Below the pieces are notes generated by a model. The model did no database searches. It saw nothing but the letters and a program-made list of their open reading frames with translations, and had not been told where the DNA came from. Made by a program: the position numbers and the translations under genes. A stretch of DNA of 64,000 nt from Suillus spraguei (taxonomy: Eukaryota; Basidiomycota; Agaricomycetes; Boletales; Suillaceae), in NCBI GenBank assembly GCA_016800925.1, contig JABCPU010000211.1, positions 53,007 to 117,006 of the forward strand, read 5' to 3'. Positions within the stretch are counted from its first letter, which is position 1; each line of letters opens with the position of its first letter. Shown here piece by piece: positions 1 through 11,302 of the stretch.

Positions 1-1342
1 ACACAACTCTACCAAGGCTCATGCAAGACCCAGGACTCACGGATAAGAGTATTTTCAAGCTCTGGATAGAAGAAGAAAAGGTCTACCTTCAAGGTCTAAT
101 GCGAGAGCCTGAAAAAAAACCCTCCAGATGGAGTACTGGCAAATGCTGGTAAATTTAACTGCAAGCGAGTGAGTGTGGCTCCCAAGGTATATCGGGATTC
201 TGTTCACTAACACTTCATTCACTCAGGGAGGCTCTCAAAGCTGCAATGGCAGCCTTCCAGGTGTATTCTCATGAGGACATTACATCGTATGATGTCCAGA
301 TGCAACATACCTGCAAGGCCGAAACCACACGGTGTCATGCTGTTGAGGACCACAAGAGGAATTTGAAGCTCGTGCAAGCACTCGAGTGTAAGCTCGAGAT
401 TGTGACACGCTGGACTCCTGCAGATGCAGATTGGTAGAGGGTGGGGAGGCTCATTGCTCAGAGGAAGTACCAGTGTGCACTGGATCAAAGGTTTGATCGT
501 AGCACGTATATTTGAACTATAAAAGATGAACCGGGCAGGTACAGGTAAGTTGTATAGGTGATGTCTTGCTTGCAACTGCTGATTCTAATGTTACCATAGG
601 CTACAAACTACGTAAACACATTGCCAAAGCATTACAGACATGCTCTGTCACCATCAAAACTGCCCTCAACACATACAATACCATCGCAGAAGCGATGCAC
701 CCTCCCCACCAAATGCTGAAGTGGGAAGAGGTTGTGGAGTATGCGTTTCTCACCGACTTTGACCTCCTATGTGACACATGTGCAGACATCTCTAAATGGC
801 CTTGGTCATCAGCTGCTGCTCGCAGTGCAATGGACATGTACTTCAAGATGTGTCGGGCGTGGGAGGAAATTCAGTGCTTGAATGTGGAGGTATGGCATCT
901 AGTAACTTACATCCGAGATGAAGACAAGTATTTGCGGACATGTGAGAATCAGTTGAAGGTGACCAGTCCAGCCATTGCCCATCAAATTGCCATACATCGA
1001 AACACTCAAGGGCGATTCAATTCACGCCACCTGAGGCAGCTCCATGAGATATCGAAGCTTCCTGGTTTCAATGGGACAATAGTCCCAGGTGTAAGTACTA
1101 ATACAAGTCTCGGGGAAAGCTGCAGCACACCGAACACACAGGTCCCATTGCAACTGCTTGCCGAACACATACCTTTTAATAGACCATCTACAGTAGACCC
1201 AGATACCCCAGATGACCTTGATGATGAGGAGCAGGCAGAGGAGGTGGAAGAGGAAGCATCAAAGAGCCTGCAAGACATCCTCCATGTCGCTGATGATTTC
1301 TTGCAACTGGACCTTTTTGACCATGAGGCTTATGAGGAGTAG
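1..1342 (+). pseudogene. KDZ-type transposase, 3' part, broken
   Basis: This is the C-terminal part of a Kyakuja-Dileera-Zisupton (KDZ) DNA transposase; the gene enters from the left edge, so its N-terminal half is not in the window. Readable pieces are the leucine/glutamate-rich stretch at 20-168, RWTPADADW near 410-436, GYKLRKHIAKAL from 600, EVVEYAFLTDFDLL near 735 and the acidic tail ending at 1342. Two introns can be placed: 169-226 (GTGAGT...CAG) and 545-599 (GTAAGT...TAG). The frame slips in the A-run near 110-117, and a stop follows ADADW near 435, so it is a pseudogene. The family call rests on remembered KDZ C-terminal motifs; the catalytic core is outside the window. Confidence 0.7.
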
Positions 1343-1690
1343 ATAGCTTTATGACCAATTTACATATCACAATCATTAGTTTTGCACTGTTCATCGAAAA
1401 TGCGCTGTCAATCCATCCACACCATCATGAGATATGCGAGCTCATCGTGCAACACAGCGAGCACGAAGGGTCAGATATTATTAGCACGGCACCAGGACCA
1501 CGTCACGTCATTGCCGAAATGCCGGCAGTACTGTCCTAGTATATACTACCTACACCCTGGCTGTACAGTACAAGTCACTCTTTATTCAAACAATATTGAA
1601 GGAGGCTCTGGGATGCTGTAACCCCCTTGTCTTATAGGTGTGATATCCATGTGTTATCGCCTATAATTACTGTTGTTATGTGGGAGTCAC
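1343..1690. other. Non-coding gap
   Basis: No coding region or repeat is recognised between the KDZ remnant and the segmental duplication. The short reading frames here lack family signals. Confidence 0.5.
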
Positions 1691-1837
1691 AGGTGTTTAA
1701 TGCTGCACCAACTTACTTTACCACCACATCACTTCCACATATCTTCTACCCTCAGGGAAAAGTGTAGTATAGGTTCTTTGTGTAGTTTAACATGTATTCT
1801 GTTTAAATAATATAAAATCTTCAGCCTGTATCATAGG

Positions 1838-2697
1838 TAAAAGTGACTTCTGTGTAACATGTGTGAATTGTCACTTTTCACACATGTTTTTTGTTTCCTT
1901 TCCTTTCACTCAGTACCTAATGGATCTTTCTGAAGATTTAAATCTATGATATGGGATATACTTGAAATGTACTCCAGGTGTCTGATCATTAAATATCGAT
2001 GATTTAAAGGTATGGGCCCCTTATCAGCAGGAATAGCAAGTATGGGCACCACCTGAAGATTCCGGCCTATATTGAGCTGATCCTTGGCATATAACACATT
2101 TATATATGAGCAGTGTGTATCATTTGTGTGAGAGTAAGGGAATGTCAAAAATGCGATATTTGATATTTATGGTCTTGTGGAAGGATCCTATGTGCGTCAT
2201 GGGCTAGCTATGTGATACATCTACTATAAATATACATATAAATAGAAATCATACCATAATTGAGGTCCGGTCCTCCAGGAAAAAATTTCACAGGGGGCAT
2301 ACCACCAGGGAAAGGGAGGTGCACCACACAATGAGATCTTGTCCTATGGTCTTGAGCTCCTGATACACTGTTTCTACCATTTGATAGATGCTGGGAATTA
2401 TTTTTAAAAGTCTATTTACCTAGAATAAAATACATAAGAACACAATTTGATTTTCATGAGTGTATGCTATATCTATTGATGTATGGCGCTTCAGAAGGTC
2501 AAATAAAGACAGGAATCTCTTCACACATGCTACAAAACATGTTCTGAGTATCATAGAACACTCCGCTATCAGAGGGGAAAAACTGCGAAAGTATTCTGTG
2601 TCCTAACATATGTTGAATGGCCCCTGGAGAGGGAGCAAGCACATCAATGCATAGAAAAGGCGGTCAATTATATTATATTATACGTGTATATACCAAA
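1838..2697 (-). repeat. Dispersed repeat, insertion in copy 1
   Basis: Copy 2 of the duplication joins directly across the point where this block sits in copy 1 (about 31446). A diverged relative lies in the opposite orientation at about 30400-31200. Shared landmarks are the TTTATTTGACCT segment (2500 here, 30580 there) and the ATCGAATTTTAATGATCAG-type segment (1990 here, 31120 there). It is therefore a mobile or dispersed repeat of unknown class; no terminal repeat or target duplication was found. Confidence 0.6.
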
Positions 2698-3286
2698 CTA
2701 CTACTTAGATACAAGAGGGAACCTGTTGTGGTGCAGTGGTGAAGCTGCAGTGAGGTGGGTAGGGTGTGAGAATAATTGATATTGTGGAGATTCCCAAAAT
2801 GGGCGATGTTTTGGGTGTTGTATGCAAATTCACACGCTAGTGGCCAAAATGCGGTATGGGAATAATCTGCGAATGTAGTAACTGAGTACCATTATGGGAC
2901 CATTATGCATAAAGGGAAGCATCGAGGGTTTAGCGTCAGCCATGCATAACCAAGATGACGCTAGTTAGCCATGGTTATGCATCACCCTGCCACGAACAGG
3001 TGAATAACATGCTAGTTAATAACCCTACGCAAGCACTTGATTATTAACATAGGTTAATAACACCAACCTGACTTATCGTTCTTACCCTAGTGCTGACTGA
3101 CTGGCACCTGAGATTTAGAAATTGAACATACCAGGATCAAAAGCAAACCATCTCTTGCCACATTTTATCGGGAAATCAATTCCGTGCACTCGGGATGACT
3201 CCCATCGTAACTATCTTGTCATCACTTTTTCGAGGGGGACTGACGTGGCTAAGGTGCTCAACATTCCCATCGCGTTTGCTATCACA
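2698..3286. other. Upstream region of protease copy 1
   Basis: Non-coding DNA duplicated at 31447-32048. The first about 150 bp also match, inverted, 30230-30365, so a small dispersed repeat lies at the left edge. A motif TAGTTAGCCATGGTTATGCAT and several short AT-rich repeats precede the protease; no gene is seen. Confidence 0.5.
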
Positions 3287-3292
3287 TATATA
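3287..3292 (+). promoter_or_regulatory. Putative TATA box of protease copy 1
   Basis: TATATA lies 38-43 bases before the chosen ATG at 3330 and is repeated identically before copy 2. Position fits a core promoter with a very short 5' UTR. Inferred from sequence only. Confidence 0.45.
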
Positions 3293-3329
3293 GTGGGCCA
3301 CCGAGTATGATATGACTTTCCAGTGAGTC

Positions 3330-4808
3330 ATGTTCTCCGTTGCATCCTTCCTAGCACTCTTGGCTTTGCCAGTCACGGGATCTCCCGTTGAAGTTCGCAA
3401 TTCCCCCATCACGCTCCCCATGACCAGCAGGCTAGCATTCTCCAATGTTAGTGACCTCGTGCGGCATGATGAAGCTCTCATTGCGGCCTTGACGCAATAC
3501 AACGCGCATGGCCGACGTGATTCTGTTCCGTTGACAAACTTTGATTGGGGCTACAGCGTATCCGTTGGCATTGGCAATCCCACCAGAATCTGTAAGTTCA
3601 ACACTAAGAAAACATGCGGCTGCTAATGTATTATTGAAGACAACTTGATTGTCGACAGCGCTAGCGCGATCACATGGGTTGGCGCCAACACTCAGTACGT
3701 GAGCAGTACCGGCACCAACATTGGAGTGCCTGTGAGGGGCACTTATCAGTTTGGCTCCTTCCAAGGTATGGCATACAGCAATATCATAAGTTGAAAATAC
3801 CTACGATTAGTATCTATAGGAACTTTATTCGAAGATTCAATGTCTTTCGGTACTGATCAGCTCTCCATCAACCGGATTCGATTCGGTGTTGCTTCTACTT
3901 CGCAGGGCTTCGCTTTTGACGGTGTCCTTGGCATCGGGCCTAGAGGTCTGACACGTGGCATCCTAAATTCGCCAGAAGCCACACTCCCGACTGTCGCTGA
4001 CTACCTGGTTCAACGACGCGCCATTGATGACCCCATTGTTTGTATCTTTTTCCAGCCCAGTGGTGTAGGTGCACCCCTGATTGGCGATGGAGAGATTTCC
4101 TTTGGTGGAGCCAACCGTCAGAGGTACACCAGCAATATTCAATACACGTAAGGCACCTTAGCCTCTGGATCAATCCAGACTGATGGTAATTGTTTTATTT
4201 CAGTGATATCACCGATATCCCCCCCTCATCGCAGTACTGGGGTATCAATCAGGGGATCACCTACGGAAATAGACATATCCATATCTTGGACTACACCGCT
4301 GGCATCGTGAATTGCGGTTCCACCTTTCTTTACATCGCTTCTGGTGGGTATTTGGAGTGCAACGAGTAATAATGGTCTCATCAGCGTTCGATAGATGCCT
4401 TCGAGAGGTACCAGGCTGCAACCGGCGGTACCATGAATGCGGCGACTGATCTTCTCCAGATTTCCCTTAAGCAGTACTTTGCCCTACGTACCTTGTACTT
4501 TCGTATTGGCCAGGTACGTCAATTCTGTCGAACCTCACATCCCTTGTTAACCATTTGCACAGTACAGCTACAGATTCATCCGTAATGCGCAAATCTGGCC
4601 TCGTTCTCTCAACTACAAGATTGATGGCGGTGACGGTGACGATGATATATTTCTCGTCGTTAAACGCCTTGATTTGCCCACTGGCTCAGGGCTTGATTTT
4701 ATTAATGGCTACGTATTCCTCCAGCGCTACTACGCTGTGTTCGATGGCGGCAGGAGGCCCCGCGTCGGTTTTGCCCGAACCCCGTACACTCTTGTCGAGA
4801 GCAACTAA
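3330..4808 (+). CDS. Pepsin-like aspartic protease (family A1) with altered catalytic motifs, copy 1
   Basis: Six exons give a 406-residue secreted protein: 3330-3591, 3640-3765, 3820-4147, 4204-4343, 4395-4513 and 4563-4808, all with GT-AG junctions in phase. The N-terminus MFSVASFLALLALPVTGS is a signal peptide. The family fold is clear: SVGIGNP, a first active-site loop followed by TWVGA, FGVASTSQGF-FDGVLGIGP, the second loop TAGIV-CGSTFLYIASDAF, and the C-terminal FLQRYYAVFD-PRVGFA. The first DTGS motif reads D-S-A-S, and the second Asp is Asn (V-N-C-G-S). Family knowledge says both Asp-Thr/Ser-Gly loops are needed, so normal peptidase activity is unlikely. The otherwise intact frame suggests a pseudoenzyme or a very young pseudogene. 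Confidence 0.85.
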
Positions 4809-5634
4809 TGTGGAATTGCCAAAGTATACGAAGCATCGTTTTGCAGACATCACTGAATGGAAGGTAGCAGCCGATATAGTCATATTGATACATCCTATAA
4901 GCCAGGAACCCTGCATCATCCAGGCAGGTTATCCATACTGCTAGGATATATCATTCCTGTATAGATACATGATCTGCCATATGGCCCATATCTAGAATAT
5001 TTTTGAACCTCAGCTGTGCCCCACGCATTTCTGGCTACCTACTGCGGGAAGTTCTCCACACAATGCTGTCACACCTCAATGCTTCGCATTTTTTGGCCAC
5101 CTACTGTGGAATTTTCCCCACAACAGGTTCTGCGTGAACTTGAGAAGCCTTTTGAGATTGTGAGATTGGCTGGCGAAGTTATTACTAATAATAGCACTAG
5201 TCTGATGTCATCTTGAAGTCATTGTTGCACACGCCTCTACCAATTAGGAACACTTCTCTGGAAGATCCTCCAGACGCACCACACATACATATATATTGCG
5301 CCTCGCGTCGCTATGCCCTAACAAGAACAAAGACGACCTTGCACTATGATTAGGCTGGGCCCTAGCCCCGCAAATCACTATCCTGCAAGTGCAGAAGTAC
5401 CAGATCAATCACTTTGCCTTGACGGAGCAGTGGGGGATAAGTATCAGTGAAAAGAAAAGGGAACGTGCCAGATCAAAAGAAAAGTCAATGTGGGTGTGAG
5501 AGCGTTACAAAATCATCATTGTCATAAATGCGCGTATATGCTGTGATCGGGAGTCACACGCGTCTTCGTGAGATAGTGAAAGAAAAATGCAGATAGGAGA
5601 TGGGTAACCAATGCGAATATGGAGAAGGAAATGA
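4809..5634. other. Intergenic, protease to F-box, copy 1
   Basis: No gene is seen between the convergent protease and F-box genes. A short motif around 5085-5125 (GGCCACCTACTGTGG followed by CCCCACAACA) recurs at 30237-30275 and, inverted, in the 2820-2880 region, suggesting a small dispersed element. The region is duplicated at 33568-34352 with several small indels. Confidence 0.5.
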
Positions 5635-6798
5635 TCAAAATACATGTGAGCTTCCCACCACAGGGAGAGGTACATCCTGGTTCAGTCCAGGAGTCATGAG
5701 CTCGGCAGCCACATCCTTCACTCTGTTGGCGCTCAGAGGAGTCGATGGTCTTGTCGACGGTGGACTCGGCACCGCAGCAGCAGTTGTATGTGCCCTCGTT
5801 CGGATAAACGACCTGCAAACCAGGATATAGTTAGGTACAACCACGAGCCCACAAGTGGTGTGGCACTCACGTTCCAACCTTAATTAGTTCGCTCAAGCGT
5901 GCATGTTTCCTAGCCTGCATCATGTACATGGTCGTATGCAAAATCCCGTCTAGGCCTTCTACATATAATGCAACTTGTTCGAGAATCGGATTTTCTGAGA
6001 TGGTGAGGAACAATTCATTCCAGACCTCTGGTAGTTGCGCTTTAAGACTGCGTAGTTTGGGGGCACGACTCAAAGCCTCAGCTAAAGGCCTGGTGGCCGG
6101 TGTTGAACTGATTTTAAATGCATAGTGAACGGACTCCTGAGAACACCACGAATCAGTAGGTATTGACCGACACGAAAAATAAAGGATCATACAAGGTTAA
6201 ACCAGCCGGGCACGGCCTTCGTAATGCGCTCAAGAAGGTATTTCGGGCGCGTAAACGTGAGGTATGCATCTGGAAGTTTGCGAACGGTAAGATGCTTCAG
6301 GTCTATTCGGTCTAGTGCATCGCACAGGGCTTGAGAATCCTGATCATCTGCTGCATCTCCATGAGGATTGGCTTCATAAACATCCATACAGATATCCACA
6401 TCTTCGATCCTCTCGCACGCCTGAAGTACACGAGCGCCCTCCAGCGACACACAGCCTAGCACAACACGACGTACCATACCGGCAAGGACCGGCTGAGCGA
6501 TAAGCGTCTCGAGTACGCGGGAAGCATGGGTAGCCGTTGGAAGGTAGAGGGTCTGATAATATATGGGAGTACCGATGCGGAGGAACTGCCGCGAAACAAG
6601 CAAGGGCGACAATCGGGCACGTGTGATGGTGTGGGTTGTTGGGCGGGTTAAGAGTGAGGAAGGGAAAAATATTGATTGAGTGTGCCAAGGTGGACGAACT
6701 GGGGGTGCTTGGGTGGGAGTCACGCAATCCGCAAGTATACGAGCCAGAAGCTCTTCAGGGAATGAAGATAACGAAGTTAAGACCTGTGCAGACCCCAT
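5635..6798 (-). CDS. F-box-like domain protein, copy 1
   Basis: Three exons on the minus strand, 6193-6798, 5871-6136 and 5635-5812, join in frame to 349 residues. Residues about 12-25 (SFPEELLARILADC) form the N-terminal F-box-like helix. The rest resembles fungal F-box/leucine-rich proteins, ending in a Pro/Ser/Thr-rich tail after a LSELIKVG...RTRAHT segment. F-box proteins usually bring substrates to SCF ubiquitin ligases through Skp1; the substrate is unknown. The 3' neighbour is the convergent protease. No stop or frameshift was found. The exon joins are inferred from GT-AG sites and preserved phase, and are supported by identical junctions in copy 2. Confidence 0.75.
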
Positions 6799-6918
6799 TT
6801 ACTGAAGCTTCAAAGTTTGAAACTTTAGGACCTGTTCGCAAGCTTTTTACTGAGTAATAGAGTACTTCAAAGTTCAGTCCAAGACTGCGAAGTGTTGGTG
6901 GTATTGTGAAACAGACTG

Positions 6919-6924
6919 TATATA
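6919..6924 (-). promoter_or_regulatory. Putative TATA box of F-box copy 1
   Basis: TATATA on the minus strand lies about 120 bases before the ATG at 6798 and is kept in copy 2 (near 35637-35642). It is a plausible core promoter; no further element is assigned. Confidence 0.35.
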
Positions 6925-7395
6925 GGATGCGTACGTCCGGCTGATCGCGGAGTTATGACTGTTGTTCGGATATTGACCCTGGTCCCTGTCACAGACGGTC
7001 TAGGTTTTCACTGCAGCTATTGGTGACAAAAATAGAGCTGGGCGGGAATCCAAGGTTGAAGCGCTCGCCGCTGACCGGTTGATCAGAACCTCCAACTGTC
7101 AACCGCTCAAATTAGTGTCAGCACCGAACTCCTCCAACATCCGTCGTCGACGGTAGCAACAACTCAATGTGACTACAATATGGGCGTAATTTGGTAGAGG
7201 TGCCAGTTGGTGCCACAACCCTGACTCAAGCGATTCCCGAACACTCGGACATCCCACTGTCCGGCCACAGAAAGTCACAAACATCTTTGGCATACATCAC
7301 GACTGCAAGCTAATCATACAGACATTCTCCAACAGATGGGTCTGAGCAACAGCAGCTGGCAGTTCGTACTGAGGTCTCCTTGCATTTCGAAATAC

Positions 7396-8015
7396 CTAAT
7401 TCGCCTTGCAGAACCTCCAGTACTTTGCGTGACCGCTGGCGGGAGCCGGCCCAACATAGATCTGGAGCGACGCCCGTCATAAATAAAGCCAAGAAAGATC
7501 AGCAATGAAAACAAACCCAGGACCAGTTTCCGTCGTCTTTGAGATAGGCCACCTCGTTTACGTCCTGTGGATGGATACTGTGGATCAAGGTCACAAGTGA
7601 GTTCTCGATGCAATTGGGACCAAAGACTGCACTCACACAAACATCTCGCCGTCCTCGCTGGATAACTGGAGAATCTGGGGCTCCGTCCTGCCTACGACTT
7701 TATGGTCCTACGATTTCATGCTATCAGCAATCTCGCATCTGTCAACATCAAACAGACCAACTTTTGGGTCCAACGTAAGGTACAAGCCCGTCTTAGTGTC
7801 TTTGAGAGTCGCAAGATGCAGAACCTCGTCCACGACATGGACATAAAACTACGGGCGCGAATTAGCACGAGAAGAACATCGCTGCAATGATGCACGCGTA
7901 CTGTATCAGGAACGTCGTGGCCGACGAACTCATGGTTTCCTGACATGACGATGTACCGCCCTGAATACTGGACATTGTTGATGTTGTAAAATCCGGACTT
8001 GATCATGTTGCTCAT
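7396..8015 (-). pseudogene. Small beta-trefoil-like protein, copy A
   Basis: The first exon, 7902-8015, encodes a start resembling small fungal beta-trefoil lectins or protease inhibitors (SGFYNINNVQYSGRYIVMSG). A GT-AG intron leads to exon 2 from 7848 (HLATLKDTKTGLYLTLDPKVGLFDVDRCEIADS). An in-frame TAG follows MKS near 7709. Later exons encode DVNEVAYLKDDGNWSW and, after another intron, IYVGPAP...KYWRFCKAN ending at 7396. Besides the TAG, the frame is lost at a GTGTGAGT stretch near 7635, either a 2-base insertion or a donor site that does not preserve phase. The beta-trefoil assignment is tentative; the gene may be a different small secreted or cytosolic fungal family. Confidence 0.5.
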
Positions 8016-8106
8016 GGTTGATCGAAGATTCTGTGAGTATTGATTGAGAGAAGGTTGTTGATGGAAACTGAAGAAACTGACTGCAGCTTGAGGATAGGCT
8101 GCGACC

Positions 8107-8112
8107 TTTATA
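8107..8112 (-). promoter_or_regulatory. Putative TATA box of trefoil copy A
   Basis: TATAAA on the minus strand lies about 92 bases before the ATG at 8015. It is kept before copy B (36761-36766) but changed to TACAAA before copy C. Confidence 0.4.
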
Positions 8113-8721
8113 CCTGGTTGACTCGGAAAATTCCATTACTAGCCTCAGATAGGCCAAAGTCAGCATCACGCTCTGTCTGAGTCTGGTCTTGGTTCTTTCA
8201 TGAGGTGAGTTGAATGCTTCCGAATCACTGTAGGACCGCTGCACGTGCCACTGACATACATTACTGACCTAATCATTCCTCGGGTCGCGTCCGGTTTAAA
8301 TATTGTTCTCGTACATTCCTCTGCCCCGCCACATCCCCGTTTCAAACAATTGGGGTAGTACTAGAAGCAGAGTGACCAAACTGATTGATGAATCCCCATT
8401 ATCCGTCCGAAAATTCTCGGTTCCCAAAAGTTGCGTCACTTCAGGGTACGAGCATCGTTACTAGTTCCAACAGCTATTCGTTCGCTAACGCGGCGTCTCC
8501 TCCCTCCCAATACTGCGCCCACGGGCCGCTGCTCACTCCTCTGAATATCGATGTACGTTCCGAGTCAGTTCAACCTCTTCGTTCGACAAAACTCATTTCC
8601 CTTTGTGCGTTCCAGATTAATCACCCGCTGTTTACACCTCTCTCGAATCACAAACACGCCCTGAGTCGACCTATCGCCGCATCACGCTCTGGCCTCTACT
8701 CTTCAGTCGGTTGCCCCTAGC

Positions 8722-8880
8722 TCGGTTCTCCATCATGATTTGGAAGCCGTAGAAGTACCGGGCCTCAGCAGGCTGGACGTCGTTGTTGAAGAAATGTTCA
8801 GTGAGATGTTCATTGACAATGTCGTCGGATGCAGTGAAGAAGGCGAGGACGTGTGAAACAAAGTGACGTTCATTGTCATT
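8722..8880 (-). pseudogene. Ribonucleotide reductase small-subunit fragment, copy 1
   Basis: The minus strand reads [20 protein letters not shown], then [10 protein letters not shown] and [14 protein letters not shown]. This is the highly conserved iron-site region of the class I ribonucleotide reductase small chain, which makes deoxyribonucleotides. The fragment stops inside the E-x-x-H iron-ligand motif: after MMEN the reading continues into unrelated sequence. No flanking exons of the gene occur, so it is an isolated captured exon. Relative to copy 2 it has one extra Asn codon (FFNNDV) and lacks the preceding QL residues. Confidence 0.7.
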
Positions 8881-8988
8881 TGACTAGCATTTAACAGACA
8901 GAAAGTATGTAGATAGAAAAATGTGTATTCTAAACAGAATTACAAAATTAAAGCCGAACAATAGATAGAGGCAGAACAAGCGAGGCTC

Positions 8989-9468
8989 TTGGTTGGCCAT
9001 TTCCGCTTTTCCGGGATAGCCTCTGACAACACTGGTAATTAGGGAACTGCACGGGTACCACTGGGGTACACCACCAACTGCCGCTTTTGGCCGAACAGAT
9101 ATAGTGCGAAAACTATTTAAGTGACCTAACTATGAGCTGGATCTTGACTATAATAAGGCTTTGGTCGGTAAATAGCACATTTATAGAGTAAAGCTAGCAA
9201 ATAGAAGCTCTATCAGTGCATTTGACCTGATGTCTAGCAAAAATAGGAAATAGGTTGCCTGGGCCTGCATCGAGGCTCGACGTGAGGCCACGTGAATAAT
9301 ATTTTTGGCATATCAGATGTAAACCTGTGGTAAAGATCAGAAGTTGAGACATCTGAGAGAGGTTGTACGTATATAACACTGATGGCCTGGGCGCTGACTC
9401 CGACCTATATGTTCCTATGACAGTCTAAACTGACCGCTGCCGATCTACATGTCATTGACTCTCAACTA
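8989..9468. other. Non-coding gap
   Basis: Nothing recognised beyond the right border of the duplication at about 8988. No repeat partner was seen in the window. Confidence 0.5.
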
Positions 9469-10051
9469 TCAGTTATCTGGATCACTGCAAACCTTCCAGC
9501 GGTTTGTGGCAACAATCCAAGCACATGAAATTGGTACACCTAATATAACAATAGACATTAACACAAATGACAAGTTTTGTGGTATAGGCATCTTAACATA
9601 CTGAAATATGTGAACTGCAAGCTTGATCGTCCTGAAGGCAGTCAGAAGAAATGAGGGGATTTGGATAGAAGAGGGCGGCATGCATGCAGAACTCAGTCCA
9701 AACATGATCAAGTACCTCATCGGTGCCTCATACTCCAATCCAACTCGCCTCAGTGCCACTCGACTGATCTAACCATCCTTCAATGAATGTACCCTGCAAT
9801 GGCACTCAAGAATCCCACATTGGCCATGTGCCTCTTGGGAAGCATGGATATGCACCAATAAATGCTAGCCAGAAGGCATCATGCCCCCAAGTCCACAGTG
9901 GTGACTCTGGATGCACATCCAATACCAGCCATGTCTCAATCTCCTTTGACAATGATGTCCAATTTTCTTGATTGCGGGAGTTGAATGCTGGCAGAAGTGG
10001 GAGAAATGGAATGCTATCATCTGGAGAGGGAGCAATGCTGCGATCAGCCAT
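9469..10051 (-). pseudogene. Unrecognised gene, minus strand, degenerate
   Basis: A start at 10051 opens 81 codons beginning MADRSIAPSPDDSIPFLPLL and containing ENWTSLSKEIETWLVLDVHP. Further in-phase or near-phase sequence continues to about 9469, with stops. No family is recognised. The start lies nine bases from a palindromic Tc1 element, and the next sequence beyond that element carries a plus-strand ORF. This suggests two divergent genes whose shared 5' region was the Tc1 target. Confidence 0.3.
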
Positions 10052-10421
10052 CTCATGAAATACAGTGGCTCAAAAAACTGTCCGCATGTTTTGACATTTT
10101 TCACTATCTATGATATTGTGTGAGAATGAACAAATTCCTCAAGGACATACTTATACCACATTGTAGTATGGCTTCAGGGCTTTTATTTGAGCCCTACACC
10201 GTGGGAATCGGCGGAGATATGGTGGAGATATAAGGCTTATAAAATGATGACTCATGTGGACAGTTTTTTGAGTGTATATTAAAACTATATAAATCATTAT
10301 TTATGACACCATAAAATCATGCCACTATTATATAAATTATAAAGTGGTGTCATTATGTTATTTTATGACTATATCTAACTATATAAACCAGAATATCTCA
10401 TGTATCATAGTCATAATCACC

Positions 10422-10796
10422 ATGAAAGCCATCTCCTCTGCTCAAAGAGATAATATCCTCTCTCTGTCTTATGCTGGCCTCTCTGCTCGCCAAATTTCCT
10501 CTAGAACTGGAGTATGCAAGTCCACTGTGGCCAAGTTCATCAAAGAAAGCCACCCAGACAAGGAAAACTCTTGTGGAGGACGTCCATCCAAGCTTACCTC
10601 TACTGACAAAAGGGCTATTATCCAACATATCACTACAGGAAAGGCTGATAATGCTGTCCAAGCCACCCATTATATCAATTCCACCATCACTACCCCTGTC
10701 TCTTCACAAACTGTGAGGAATGTTCTCAAGGCAGCTCATCTCAAGGCAGTAACAAAGAAGAAAAAGCCTCTTCTCTCCAACCTCTCTGTCTGTTAG
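10422..10796 (+). pseudogene. Tc1 transposase N-terminal fragment (left arm)
   Basis: From MKAISSAQRDNILSLSYAG this 124-codon frame encodes the helix-turn-helix DNA-binding region (SARQISSRTGVCKSTVAKFI) and the second DNA-binding part (STITTPVSSQTVRNVLKAAHL). It ends soon after the palindrome centre because it reads into the inverted right half. No catalytic residue is present. If expressed it could only bind the inverted repeats, possibly as a repressor; that role is inference. Confidence 0.75.
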
Positions 10797-11302
10797 GCCA
10801 TCTCCCTTCTTTTTCCATACATACACCTTCCCATCTGACCCAATCCTATTGATTTTGGTCTCATCTGACCATATAACATGCTTCCAGTCCTCTACAGTCC
10901 AGTGTTGATGAGCTAAGGCAAAGGCTAGTCTTCTCTGCCTATGTTTGATGGAGAGAAGAGGCTTTTTCTTCTTTGTTACTGCCTTGAGATGAGCTGCCTT
11001 GAGAACATTCCTCACAGTTTGTGAAGAGACAGGGGTAGTGATGGTGGAATTGATATAATGGGTGGCTTGGACAGCATTATCAGCCTTTCCTGTAGTGATA
11101 TGTTGGATAATAGCCCTTTTGTCAGTAGAGGTAAGCTTGGATGGACGTCCTCCACAAGAGTTTTCCTTGTCTGGGTGGCTTTCTTTGATGAACTTGGCCA
11201 CAGTGGACTTGCATACTCCAGTTCTAGAGGAAATTTGGCGAGCAGAGAGGCCAGCATAAGACAGAGAGGATATTATCTCTTTGAGCAGAGGAGATGGCTT
11301 TC
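10780..11302 (-). pseudogene. Tc1 transposase, right arm, truncated and frameshifted
   Basis: The same coding region on the minus strand starts at 11302. It lost two bases in the CTCTCTCTG run that the left arm keeps, so the first codons are out of frame with the rest. The frame then runs through VAKFIKESHPDKENSCGGRPSK and on to the first catalytic Asp in VIWSDETKI and a VWKKKGDG segment. At that point it meets the inverted left arm near 10780. The D2 (DNDPKH-type) and Glu regions are missing. Confidence 0.75.

Larger units (their letters stand above)
1690..8988. repeat. Segmental duplication, copy 1
   Basis: This block matches 31300-38393 in the same orientation, offset about 28.7 kb. Matched landmarks include the non-coding start near 1695/31308, the protease start 3330/32092, the F-box start 6798/35516 and the last shared bases near 8988/38393. 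Introns, UTRs and intergenic DNA are nearly identical by eye, so this is duplicated genomic DNA and not retrocopying. Copy 1 carries an extra block of about 860 bp at 1838-2697; copy 2 carries an extra block of about 720 bp at about 37395-38113. Confidence 0.93.

Noticed and set aside
5522..5818. 98-codon minus-strand ORF at the F-box 3' end as a separate gene
   Set aside because: The third F-box exon uses another frame that joins in phase with exon 2 and gives an RTRAHT-type tail.
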